From assembly GCA_021826225.1 (NCBI GenBank), contig JAKBAV010000015.1, positions 1 to 34,320 on the forward strand: 34,320 bases of DNA, written 5' to 3'. Positions 22,681 to 32,236 of the stretch are shown here, piece by piece (position 1 is the stretch's first letter; every line of letters starts with the position of its first letter). The notes beneath the pieces were generated by a model. That model saw only the letters and a program-made list of their open reading frames with translations. It made no database searches and had not been told where the DNA came from. The DNA is from Pseudomonadota bacterium. GTDB lineage: Bacteria; Pseudomonadota; Alphaproteobacteria; Acetobacterales; Acetobacteraceae. The position numbers were made by a program, and so were the translations under genes.

Positions 22681-22724
22681 GTAGCTGGTCACCGGGATCC
22701 CGCGGGTGCGGGCCGGAGGGTGGG

Positions 22725-24155
22725 TCAGGCCGAGTAGTACATCTCAAACTCGACCGGGTGCGGGGTGTGCTCGAAGCGGTACACATCCTTCCACTTGACC
22801 TCGACATAGCTCTCGATCTGATCTTTCGAGAACACGTCGCCGGCCAGCAGGAACTCATGATCGGCTTCGAGCGCCAGCAGCGCCTCGCGCAGCGAACCGC
22901 ACACCGTGGGTATGTCCTTCAGCTCCTCGGGCGGCAGCTCGTACAGATCCTTGTCCATCGGGTCGCCGGGGTGGATCTTGTTCTTGATGCCGTCGAGGGC
23001 CGCCATCGTCAGCGCGGCGAAGGACAGATACGGGTTGCAGGTCGGGTCGGGGAAGCGGACTTCCACGCGCTTGGCTTTCGGGCTCGTCGTATACGGGATA
23101 CGGCAGGAGGCCGAGCGGTTGCGCGCCGAATAGGCCAGCAGCACCGGCGCCTCGAAGCCCGGGATCAACCGCTTGTAGCTGTTGGTCGAGGGGTTCGAGA
23201 AGGCGTTGATGGCTTTCGCGTGCTTGATGATGCCGCCAATGGCGTAAAGGCACATTTCCGACAGGTCGGCATAGCCATTGCCCGCGAAGAGCGGCTTGCC
23301 GGACTTCCAGATGGACAGATGGGTGTGCATGCCCGAGCCGTTATCGCCGTAAATGGGCTTGGGCATGAAGGTGGCGGTTTTACCATAGGAATGTGCCACG
23401 TTATGGACGCAGTATTTATAGATCTGCATCTGGTCGGCCATGGTTGTCAGCGAGTTGAAGCGGGTGCCGAGCTCGTGCTGGCTCTGCGCCACCTCATGGT
23501 GATGCTTCTCGATCGGCAGGCCCATCTCGCCCATGGCGGAGAGCATTTCGGCGCGCAGGTCGACATCGCCGTCAACCGGGGCGACCGGGAAGTAGCCGCC
23601 CTTGACGCCGGGACGATGGCCCATATTGCCTTCGGGGTAATCCTTCATGGCGGAGCCCGGCCCCTCGATGGAGTCGAGCTGATACATACCAAAATTGCCG
23701 CCGGTGCCGAACTTCACGGAGTCGAAGATGAAGAACTCAGCCTCGGCGCCGATGAAGATGGTGTCACCAATGCCGGATTCCTTGAGATAGGCCTCGACGC
23801 GCTTGGCGGTGGAGCGCGGGTCGCGCACATAGCCCTGGCCGGTGGCCGGCTCGACGATGTCGCAGAACAGGATCAGGCTCGGCTTGGCCGTGAACGGGTC
23901 CATCACGGCCGAGGCCAGGTCCGGCTGCAGGATCATGTCGGATTCATTGATGGCTTTCCAGCCGGCGATGGACGAGCCATCGAACATGAAGCCTTCCTTC
24001 AGCGTGTCTTCATTGACAGTGCTGACGTGCTGCGCCGTGTGCTGCCACTTGCCCTTGGGATCGGTGAACCGCAGATCGACATATTCGACCCCGTTCTCCT
24101 TGATCATATTCATTACTTTGGCGACGCCATCATCGCTCTCGGCTTTCTTAGCCAT
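22725..24155 (-). CDS. glnA: Glutamine synthetase type I (adenylylatable)
   Basis: A 476-residue enzyme that makes glutamine from glutamate, ammonia and ATP as a dodecamer. The catalytic signatures are [11 protein letters not shown], the metal-binding AEAEFFIFD, the ATP-binding [12 protein letters not shown] and the glutamate-binding NRSASCRIP. The adenylylation site Tyr405 lies in [11 protein letters not shown], as in GSI-beta enzymes controlled by GlnE, so activity is probably set by covalent modification through GlnB. The start at 24155 ([10 protein letters not shown]) is preferred over 24161 because GGGGA lies 7 bases upstream of it. It follows glnB by 136 bases, which contain competing hairpins. 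Confidence 0.98.
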   Translation of the reverse strand: MAKKAESDDGVAKVMNMIKENGVEYVDLRFTDPKGKWQHTAQHVSTVNEDTLKEGFMFDGSSIAGWKAINESDMILQPDLASAVMDPFTAKPSLILFCDIVEPATGQGYVRDPRSTAKRVEAYLKESGIGDTIFIGAEAEFFIFDSVKFGTGGNFGMYQLDSIEGPGSAMKDYPEGNMGHRPGVKGGYFPVAPVDGDVDLRAEMLSAMGEMGLPIEKHHHEVAQSQHELGTRFNSLTTMADQMQIYKYCVHNVAHSYGKTATFMPKPIYGDNGSGMHTHLSIWKSGKPLFAGNGYADLSEMCLYAIGGIIKHAKAINAFSNPSTNSYKRLIPGFEAPVLLAYSARNRSASCRIPYTTSPKAKRVEVRFPDPTCNPYLSFAALTMAALDGIKNKIHPGDPMDKDLYELPPEELKDIPTVCGSLREALLALEADHEFLLAGDVFSKDQIESYVEVKWKDVYRFEHTPHPVEFEMYYSA

Positions 24156-24193
24156 GCTCATTCCCCGTTCGTGTAAAAATGTTAACCAGTCAG

Positions 24194-24236
24194 AAAAATT
24201 GCCCGGTCATCCGGCAAGGCGCTAGGCCCCTGCCGG
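24194..24236 (-). promoter_or_regulatory. Mutually exclusive hairpins between glnB and glnA (attenuator-like)
   Basis: On the minus strand CCGGCA (24236-24231) can pair with TGCCGG (24216-24211). The same TGCCGG can instead pair with the following CCGGGCAA, with one bulged G (24206-24199). That second hairpin has a 4-base loop and is followed directly by five T residues (24198-24194). The layout resembles an antiterminator/terminator pair. The trigger, if any, is unknown. Confidence 0.4.
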
Positions 24237-24291
24237 GTCACGTGCAGCGCTCGCCATGTTAAGCACGCATGACGGCCGCGACAATATGTGC

Positions 24292-24831
<540 letters not shown>

Positions 24832-24908
24832 TTACGCAAGCTTGCCGCCACCCAAAGCGGCAGGGTATCACGCCCCCGGAAAGAGCCGATGAAGGGTGAG
24901 CCAGGACC

Positions 24909-26081
24909 GTGAAACCAGTGAACACGCTGCTCGGGCAGACCGGCACGACGATTTTTACGGTGATGTCGGCCCTCGCCACCCGGCATGGCGCGATCAATCT
25001 CGGCCAGGGCTTTCCCGATACCGAGGGGCCGGCGGATATCGTCCAGGCGGCGGCGGCGGCCCTGCTCGACCAGCGCAACCAATACCCGCCGCTCACCGGC
25101 CTGCCGGAGCTCAAAGCCGCCGTTGCCGCCGCCAATGCACGGTTTTACGGGCTGGATATAGACCCGGTTTCCGGCGTCTGCGTCACCTCCGGCGCCACCG
25201 AGGCGATTACCGCCTGCCTGATGGCGCTGCTCAACCCCGGCGACGAGGTCGTGCTGATCGAGCCGTTATATGACACCTACCTGCCCGTGGTGCGGATGTT
25301 GGGCGCGGTGGCGCGGCTGGTGCGGCTGGAGCCGCCGGGCTGGGCGCTGCCGCGCGCCGCCTTGGCGGCGGCCTTCGGGCCACGGACGAAACTCCTGCTC
25401 CTCAACACGCCGATGAACCCCACCGGCAAGGTCTTCACCCGCGAGGAGCTGGCATTCATCGCCGGGCTGCTGGCGGCGCATGATGCCTATGCGGTGTGCG
25501 ATGAGGTGTATGAGCATCTGGTGTTTCGTAGCACCCGGCACATCCCGCTGATGACCCTGCCCGGCATGGCGGCGCGCTGCCTGCGCATCGGCAGCGCGGG
25601 CAAAACCTTTTCCCTCACCGGCTGGAAGGTCGGCTACGTCTCCGGCCCGCCGGCACTGGTCGAGCTGGTCGGCCGCGCGCATCAGAACCTCACCTTCACC
25701 ACCGCGCCCAATCTGCAGCGCGCGGTGGCGCTCGGCCTGGCCAAGCCGGATGCGTATTTCACCACCCTGGCCGATACGCTGCAGGCGCGCCGCGACCTGC
25801 TGGAGGCCGGGCTGCAACGCCTCGGCTTCGGCACGCTGCAAGCTGCCGGCGGTTATTTCATCACCGCCGATATCACGCCGCTGGGCATGGCGGCGGATGA
25901 TGCCGCCTTTGCCCGCATGATCACCGAACAGGCCGGGGTGGCGGCCATTCCGGTCTCGGCCTTCTATGCCGCCAACCCGCCTTCGCATTACCTGCGCTTT
26001 GCCTTCTGCAAGCAGCCCGCGGTGCTGGAGGAGGCGTTGCAACGCCTCGGCACCTGGCTGGCGGCTCGGCCCGCCGCGTAA
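24909..26081 (+). CDS. PLP-dependent aminotransferase, class I/II
   Basis: A 390-residue fold-type I aminotransferase. NTPMNPTGK (166-174) is the nucleotide/substrate loop. CDEVYEH carries the PLP-pyridine Asp198 and Tyr201, and SAGKTFSLTGWKVGY carries the PLP lysine Lys232. The style resembles the methionine/kynurenine aminotransferase group (YbdL-like), for example FPDTEGP near the N-terminus and LRFAFCK near the C-terminus, but the substrate is not determined. The start used is GTG at 24909; a second in-frame GTG at 24918 is equally possible, since the AGGA ribosome patch is close to the first. It is divergent from glnB, and the 278-base gap holds the glnB promoter. Confidence 0.9.
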   Translation: MKPVNTLLGQTGTTIFTVMSALATRHGAINLGQGFPDTEGPADIVQAAAAALLDQRNQYPPLTGLPELKAAVAAANARFYGLDIDPVSGVCVTSGATEAITACLMALLNPGDEVVLIEPLYDTYLPVVRMLGAVARLVRLEPPGWALPRAALAAAFGPRTKLLLLNTPMNPTGKVFTREELAFIAGLLAAHDAYAVCDEVYEHLVFRSTRHIPLMTLPGMAARCLRIGSAGKTFSLTGWKVGYVSGPPALVELVGRAHQNLTFTTAPNLQRAVALGLAKPDAYFTTLADTLQARRDLLEAGLQRLGFGTLQAAGGYFITADITPLGMAADDAAFARMITEQAGVAAIPVSAFYAANPPSHYLRFAFCKQPAVLEEALQRLGTWLAARPAA

Positions 26082-26181
26082 CCGCGCAGCAAAAACCCCC
26101 ACTGCGCCGCCGCGCAGCAAAAACCCCCGCTGCGCGGCCGCGCAGCAAAACCCCCCCGCTGCGCGGCCGCGCAGCAAAACC
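26082..26181. repeat. Tandem palindromic GC-rich repeat, about 3.5 copies of 28-29 bases
   Basis: Units start at 26082, 26110 and 26138, with a partial fourth at 26167. Each begins CCGCGCAGC, continues with a run of A then C, and ends GCTGCGCGG (the first copy is slightly degraded). Within a unit the ends pair as a 9-base-pair hairpin. Across unit joints GCTGCGCGG-CCGCGCAGC forms an 18-base perfect palindrome. The block starts immediately after the aminotransferase stop codon and ends before the tRNA-His promoter. It may act as a terminator or be a REP-like element. Confidence 0.85.
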
Positions 26182-26182
26182 A

Positions 26183-26212
26183 TTGACGGCCCGGCCCGTA
26201 TGGCGTTACGAG
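26183..26212 (+). promoter_or_regulatory. Candidate promoter for tRNA-His
   Basis: TTGACG (26183-26188) matches five of six -35 positions. The -10 region 17-18 bases later (TTACGA/TACGAG, 26206-26212) is poor. A start near 26219 would lie 8 bases before the tRNA, as expected. Confidence 0.35.
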
Positions 26213-26226
26213 GCCCCACCCTGGAT

Positions 26227-27410
<1,184 letters not shown>

Positions 27411-27414
27411 AGTA

Positions 27415-27469
27415 TGTAAAATATTTACATTTTATCAGAGTATTTACACAAAAACCTTACTATTTTACG
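27415..27469 (+). promoter_or_regulatory. AT-rich operator-like region upstream of aceA
   Basis: TGTAAA-ATA-TTTACA (27415-27429) is a perfect palindrome with a 3-base centre. TTTAC recurs at 27443 (TTTACA) and 27464 (TTTACG), so the three copies are 19-21 bases apart, about two helical turns. The stretch 27411-27500 is strikingly AT-rich for this genome. It lies 105-160 bases before the aceA ATG and looks like a regulator-binding region. The regulator is not identified. Confidence 0.45.
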
Positions 27470-27574
27470 CTTGTTTTTCACAAATCAGGTGGTTTTTTGA
27501 CTCCCAACCGAGGCGGTTAGGTGTATGTGTGCAGTGCAACATATGACCTCCAACCTCGAACGGAAGTGAAGACG

Positions 27575-29170
27575 ATGTCCTACCAAGACCATATCAGCGA
27601 CGTCACCGGGCTGGTTTCCGCGAAAAACGGCACGTGGGACGGAATCAGCCCCGAAGCCGTGGCCCGCATGCGCCTCCAGAACCGCTTCCGTACCGGTCTG
27701 GACATCGCCAGATACACCGCCTCCATCATGCGTGCCGACATGGCCGCCTATGACGCGGATGCCGCCAACTACACCCAGTCGCTCGGCTGCTGGCACGGCT
27801 TCATCGCGCAGCAGAAGATGATCTCCATCAAGAAGCATTTCGGCACCACGAAGGGCCGTTACATCTATCTGTCCGGCTGGATGATCGCCGCCCTGCGCTC
27901 CGAATTCGGCCCGCTGCCCGACCAGTCGATGCATGAAAAAACCTCAGTGCCGGCGCTGATTGCGGAGATTTACACCTTCCTCCGCCAGGCCGACCAGCGC
28001 GAGCTTGGCATGCTGTTCCGCGATCTCGACGCCGCGCGTACCGCCGGCGATCTCGCCAAACAGGCCGCCGTGCAGCACAAAATCGATACCTACGAAACCC
28101 ATGTCGTGCCCATCATCGCCGATATCGATGCCGGGTTCGGCAATGCCGAGGCGACCTATCTGCTCGCCAAGAAGATGATCGAGGCCGGCGCCTGCGCGCT
28201 GCAGATCGAAAACCAGGTCTCCGATGAAAAGCAGTGCGGCCACCAGGACGGCAAGGTCACCGTGCCGCATGAGGATTTCGATGCGAAAATCCGCGCCTTG
28301 CGCTACGCCTTCCTCGAACTCGGCGTGGAAGAGGGCATCATCGTTGCCCGTACCGACAGCCTTGGCGCCGGGCTGACCAAGCAGATCGCCTTCTCCAAGG
28401 AGCCCGGCGATATTGGCGACCAGTATAATTCATTCCTCGATTGCGAAGAGGTCCAGGCCGATGCTGCTCATAATGGCGATGTTGTTATTAACCGCAACGG
28501 CAAGCTGCTGCGTCCGAAGCGCCTGCCCTCCAACCTGTACCAGTTCCGTCCCGGCACGGGCGCGGATCGCTGCGTGCTCGACTGCATCAACGCGCTGAAC
28601 AACGGCGCCGACCTGCTCTGGATCGAGACCGAGAAGCCGCATGTCGAGCAGATCGCCGCGATGATGGACCGCATCCGCGAGGTCTGGCCCAACGCCAAGC
28701 TGGCCTATAATAATTCACCCTCCTTCAACTGGACGCTGAATTTCCGCCAGCAGGTCTTCGATGCGATGAAGCAGGAAGGCAAGGACGTGTCCGCCTATGA
28801 CCGCGCCCGGCTGATGAGCGTGGATTACGACGATACCGAGCTGGGCCGTGCCGCGGACGAGAAAATCCGCACCTTCCAGGCCGATGCCGCCCGGCGCGCC
28901 GGCATCTTCCACCACCTCATCACCCTGCCGACCTACCACACCGCGGCGCTCTCCACCGATAATCTGGCGAAGGAGTATTTCGGCAGCCAGGGCATGCTCG
29001 GCTATGTGCTCAACGTGCAGCGCCAGGAAATCCGCCAGGGCATCGCCTGCGTGAAGCACCAGAACATGTCCGGCTCCGATATCGGCGACGACCATAAGGA
29101 ATACTTCGCCGGGGAAGCCGCCCTCAAGGCTGGCGGCGCGCACAACACCATGAACCAGTTCGCGGCGTAA
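27575..29170 (+). CDS. aceA: Isocitrate lyase, long (~530-residue) type
   Basis: A 531-residue glyoxylate-shunt enzyme that cleaves isocitrate to succinate and glyoxylate. The active-site loop is EKQCGHQDGKVTVPHEDF with catalytic Cys221. That is the KQCGH form, with the length seen in the Pseudomonas aeruginosa type, rather than the KKCGH of the ~430-residue E. coli enzyme. Other family marks are IADIDAGFGN, ARTDSLGA and NNSPSFNW. Start 27575 follows GGAAGTGA; an upstream in-frame TTG at 27521 has no support. Malate synthase is not in the window. The gene is followed by a strong terminator. Confidence 0.96.
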   Translation: MSYQDHISDVTGLVSAKNGTWDGISPEAVARMRLQNRFRTGLDIARYTASIMRADMAAYDADAANYTQSLGCWHGFIAQQKMISIKKHFGTTKGRYIYLSGWMIAALRSEFGPLPDQSMHEKTSVPALIAEIYTFLRQADQRELGMLFRDLDAARTAGDLAKQAAVQHKIDTYETHVVPIIADIDAGFGNAEATYLLAKKMIEAGACALQIENQVSDEKQCGHQDGKVTVPHEDFDAKIRALRYAFLELGVEEGIIVARTDSLGAGLTKQIAFSKEPGDIGDQYNSFLDCEEVQADAAHNGDVVINRNGKLLRPKRLPSNLYQFRPGTGADRCVLDCINALNNGADLLWIETEKPHVEQIAAMMDRIREVWPNAKLAYNNSPSFNWTLNFRQQVFDAMKQEGKDVSAYDRARLMSVDYDDTELGRAADEKIRTFQADAARRAGIFHHLITLPTYHTAALSTDNLAKEYFGSQGMLGYVLNVQRQEIRQGIACVKHQNMSGSDIGDDHKEYFAGEAALKAGGAHNTMNQFAA

Positions 29171-29193
29171 TCAGCACCGCGGCACGGCAACTC

Positions 29194-29228
29194 ACGGCCC
29201 GTCGCTCACCGCGCCGGGCCGTTTTATT
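29194..29228 (+). terminator. Rho-independent terminator after aceA
   Basis: A perfect 8-base-pair stem ACGGCCCG (29194-29201) / CGGGCCGT (29215-29222) with a 13-base loop is followed by TTTATT. The tail overlaps the stop codon of the convergent glycosyltransferase gene. Confidence 0.85.
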
Positions 29229-30696
29229 GTGCGAGGGCTGACGGCGCGTCCGTCAGCCGGTCGCGGATCACGTAATTCCGCGCGCCCGGCGGATAGACCA
29301 GCACAAAAGGTATCACCGCCCCGGCCGGGCATGTGGTAACCGGGCGCGTCCAGAAACATACATCCGGCTGGCGCTGGTGGAAGGGTATCCAGCTTTCCGG
29401 CGCGCAGGATTGGCGCGTGAAACCCGCCGGGATCGCCGATGTGTCCGCCGCCGCGACAATCGCATCGGGCTGGACCCCGCCGGGCACGGTCTCGGGGCCG
29501 GTGAAACGCGTATCCGTGAACAAGGGCAGGATCGGCCAGAAGCCGCGATTCCAGGTGCGGATGCTCACGACACATGGGTGCCGCGCCGCCAGTTCGGCAT
29601 AGAGATGAATGGCATGGCCCTGCCACGGCACCATCATGTAAAGCAGCGGGCTCATATACGGGCCGGTTAAAAGCCCCGCCGTGAGCAGGGTTTTTTGCAA
29701 CAGCGTCCGGTTGGCGCAAAGCCCGGCCAGCCCTACCCCCGCCAACGGCACGAGCAAGGCCACCGCCGGGAAAATATAGCGCAGCTCCTTATGCGCCACG
29801 GCGGTATGCACGGCGATGATGACCAAAGCCGCAAGCCCCATGACGGGCAGCTTCCGCGCGCCAAGCCAGGCAAAACAGACCATAAACGCCGCGCCCCAGA
29901 GCCAGTCATAAAGCAGGTTCAGCAGGTAATAGGCCGGCGGCTCGGAATCGAAATACTGGCTTACGACGCTATGTATGATGTTCAGGTCGATATTCATCCA
30001 GAAACTGCGGAACATCTGCCCCCAGGTGTACCAGTCCAGCAGCCCGGCGCCCAATACCGGAAGGGCCGCCACGGGCACGGCCAGCAGCCAGCGCCGGGGG
30101 CTGCGGCCGCACAGATAAATCCCGGCGAGCATGATGGCGGGGCCCAGTTGTTCGCGCAATGCAAAGGTCAGCCCGAGCAAAAACCCCGCCCAGCCGACAT
30201 GGCGCAAATCGCCCCGGCCACGGCATGCCTCCACCAGATATAAAGCGGGAACAAAGATATCCGCCGCCAGCACCTCTTCGAGCGGATGCGGCGCCATGAG
30301 CCACAGATCCGGCCACAGAGCGGCCAGCATACCGGCAATCCAGGCGCCCTGGCGGCCATACCAGCGCTCGCCCCATTTGGTGGCACACCACACGATCGGC
30401 AATGCGGCCAGGCATAGCAGTATGCGGATCAGCACCAGCCCGGCCTGCGGCGCCGGCGTAAACCAATGCGCCAGCGCCATGGGCCCCGCGAGCAGCAGCG
30501 GGATCGCCCATGACCGGAGCCCGACCTGAAACTCCCACGGCACATAGCCCTGGCCGAATACCAGCCGGTGCGCCTGTTCAAGATACTGGAACACTTCATC
30601 CGGCGCGTAATAATTCGGGAATACCAGCGCGAAGAACAATCTTATGCCCAGGGCCGTGCCGAGGCTCACCGTCAAAGGGCTTGTGCGGCAGTTCAT
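29224..30696 (-). CDS. GT22 (Alg9/PIG-B-like) membrane glycosyltransferase
   Basis: A 490-residue polytopic membrane protein with about ten hydrophobic segments. The GT-C signature lies in the first periplasmic loop: YAPDEVFQYLEQAHRLVFG (30-48), followed by VPWEFQVGLRSWAIP. The second GT22 hallmark, HKELRYIFP, is near residue 305. In eukaryotes this family uses dolichyl-phosphate-mannose to extend N-glycan or GPI precursors; bacterial members would use a polyprenyl-phosphate sugar, and the acceptor is unknown. The preferred start is ATG 30696 (MNCRTSPLTV). The longer frame to 30768 would run through the permease terminator hairpin. No other glycan-assembly gene adjoins it; galU and the phosphohexomutase are 14-16 kb away. 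Confidence 0.85.
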   Translation of the reverse strand: MNCRTSPLTVSLGTALGIRLFFALVFPNYYAPDEVFQYLEQAHRLVFGQGYVPWEFQVGLRSWAIPLLLAGPMALAHWFTPAPQAGLVLIRILLCLAALPIVWCATKWGERWYGRQGAWIAGMLAALWPDLWLMAPHPLEEVLAADIFVPALYLVEACRGRGDLRHVGWAGFLLGLTFALREQLGPAIMLAGIYLCGRSPRRWLLAVPVAALPVLGAGLLDWYTWGQMFRSFWMNIDLNIIHSVVSQYFDSEPPAYYLLNLLYDWLWGAAFMVCFAWLGARKLPVMGLAALVIIAVHTAVAHKELRYIFPAVALLVPLAGVGLAGLCANRTLLQKTLLTAGLLTGPYMSPLLYMMVPWQGHAIHLYAELAARHPCVVSIRTWNRGFWPILPLFTDTRFTGPETVPGGVQPDAIVAAADTSAIPAGFTRQSCAPESWIPFHQRQPDVCFWTRPVTTCPAGAVIPFVLVYPPGARNYVIRDRLTDAPSALAQ

Positions 30697-30741
30697 GATG
30701 GCAATGACTCCGGGGCAAGGCAGATTCAGGAATGAAAGGCA

Positions 30742-30792
30742 GACAAACAAAGCGGGCACCACGCTCAACGCGCAGTGCCCGCTTTGTTTGTC
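30742..30792 (-). terminator. Terminator after the APC permease
   Basis: A perfect 18-base-pair stem has arms 30742-30759 and 30775-30792 and a 15-base loop. On the minus strand it gives GTGCCCGC followed by TTTGTTTGTC, the GC stem then T-rich pattern of an intrinsic terminator. It lies 41 bases past the permease stop. Confidence 0.8.
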
Positions 30793-30833
30793 ACCCCCGC
30801 ATTGAATGCAAGGGGCGGCCCGGCGTGTGCGGC

Positions 30834-32213
30834 TTATTCCTCGGCCAGAATATTGCCGATCTTCTTGCCCCAGCCGGAGGGGCGGTAGAACACGATGCCG
30901 ATCAGCAATCCGCCAAGCCCGACGATTTTGACGGTCGTGTTGTAGCCCATGAAGGCATAGATGCCGAGCCCGAACAGGCTGAGCGCGCTGAGCAGCGGAT
31001 AGAGCACATAACCGAGCCAGGTGGCCAGCGAACTCTTATAGCTGCCCCGGTAGATCCAGGCGCAGACCAGACCGGCCAGGCCATAATAATAGCAGACCTG
31101 CACCGCTATGGCCGCCACAGAATCGTTCAGGATTGTGCTGATGGATGGCAGGAAGCTGGAGATGAAGATCATCGCCAGCCCAAGGCCGAGCAGCAGGTAC
31201 ATGGTCCGCACCGGCGTAATGGTACGTTCATGCACCTGGCCGAAATAGCCGGGCAAGGCGCGGTCCCGCCCCATGGCGAACAAAGTGCGGGAGAATTGCA
31301 GCATCGTCGTCTCCAGCGTGGCGACCGAGGAGAGGATGAGCGCCAGCGATGCGGCATAACCGCCCACCTTGCCCAGCCCCGCGGCCACCGCGACGTGGTA
31401 GATCAGGTTATCGGAGAAGCCCGATGCGTCGGACAGCGTGAACATCATCAGCGCCGCGACCGTGAAGGCGATGAACGAGGCGATGGTGATGAAGATGCTC
31501 AAAAACCCGCCCTGGCCGGCGGCGTTGGGCGGATGCCCCTTGGTTTCCTCCGAGAGATTGCTGGTAACATCCCAGCCCCAGTACAGGAACACCACGATCA
31601 GCGCCGAGGCGGCGAAGGTGCCGGACGGATAGTTGAAGCCGAACCATGACCAGTTGAAGGACGATACCGCGCCATGCGTGCCGCTATGCATGAAGGCGGC
31701 AATGGAAATGACCGCGAGGATGGCAAGCTCGATGGTGCTCATCACCACCTGGATTTTGCTGGTGAGTTCGATACCGGCAATCAGCACCAGGCCGATGGCG
31801 ATGAACCAGATCGCGCCGATGGCGGTGGTGAGCAGCACATTGCTCGCCAGGCCGGGATCGAACAGGTCGATGGTCGCGGTGCCCAGCGGCACCGAGCCGG
31901 TGACCATGAATACCATGGCGGCTATGAGCAGCGCCCAGCCCGAGAAATAGCCGAAAAACCCGCCGAACACCGACTTGGTCCATTCATAGGCGGCACCTGC
32001 GTTAACCATTTTGGCGGTGAGGCCCTTATAGGCAACCGCGATGCCGAGCATTGGCACCGCGAAGACCAGCAGCGCATTCGGCGACACCTTGCCCGACGCG
32101 GCCAGCAGCCCGGCAATGGCCACCGCGATGGAAAAGCCCGGCGCGGAACCAGCCACGCCCATGATGATGGATTCGAAAAATGATAGCGAATCAGCTTTTA
32201 GTTTTGTACTCAC
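30834..32213 (-). CDS. APC-superfamily amino acid/polyamine permease
   Basis: A 459-residue inner-membrane transporter with about twelve hydrophobic segments. The TM1 signature SIIMGVAGSAPGFSIAVAIAG is the unwound-helix substrate site of the APC fold. The conserved loop SRTLFAMGRDRALPGYFGQVH precedes a later membrane segment. The start is GTG at 32213, with AGGGGG 6 bases upstream; the longer frame to 32384 overlaps aguA. It begins 23 bases after the aguA stop, so it is probably the last gene of the agmatine operon and may import agmatine, putrescine or a related amine. The substrate is inferred only from position. Confidence 0.88.
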   Translation of the reverse strand: MSTKLKADSLSFFESIIMGVAGSAPGFSIAVAIAGLLAASGKVSPNALLVFAVPMLGIAVAYKGLTAKMVNAGAAYEWTKSVFGGFFGYFSGWALLIAAMVFMVTGSVPLGTATIDLFDPGLASNVLLTTAIGAIWFIAIGLVLIAGIELTSKIQVVMSTIELAILAVISIAAFMHSGTHGAVSSFNWSWFGFNYPSGTFAASALIVVFLYWGWDVTSNLSEETKGHPPNAAGQGGFLSIFITIASFIAFTVAALMMFTLSDASGFSDNLIYHVAVAAGLGKVGGYAASLALILSSVATLETTMLQFSRTLFAMGRDRALPGYFGQVHERTITPVRTMYLLLGLGLAMIFISSFLPSISTILNDSVAAIAVQVCYYYGLAGLVCAWIYRGSYKSSLATWLGYVLYPLLSALSLFGLGIYAFMGYNTTVKIVGLGGLLIGIVFYRPSGWGKKIGNILAEE

Positions 32214-32236
32214 CCCGTCCCCCTGTTGTTTGACAG

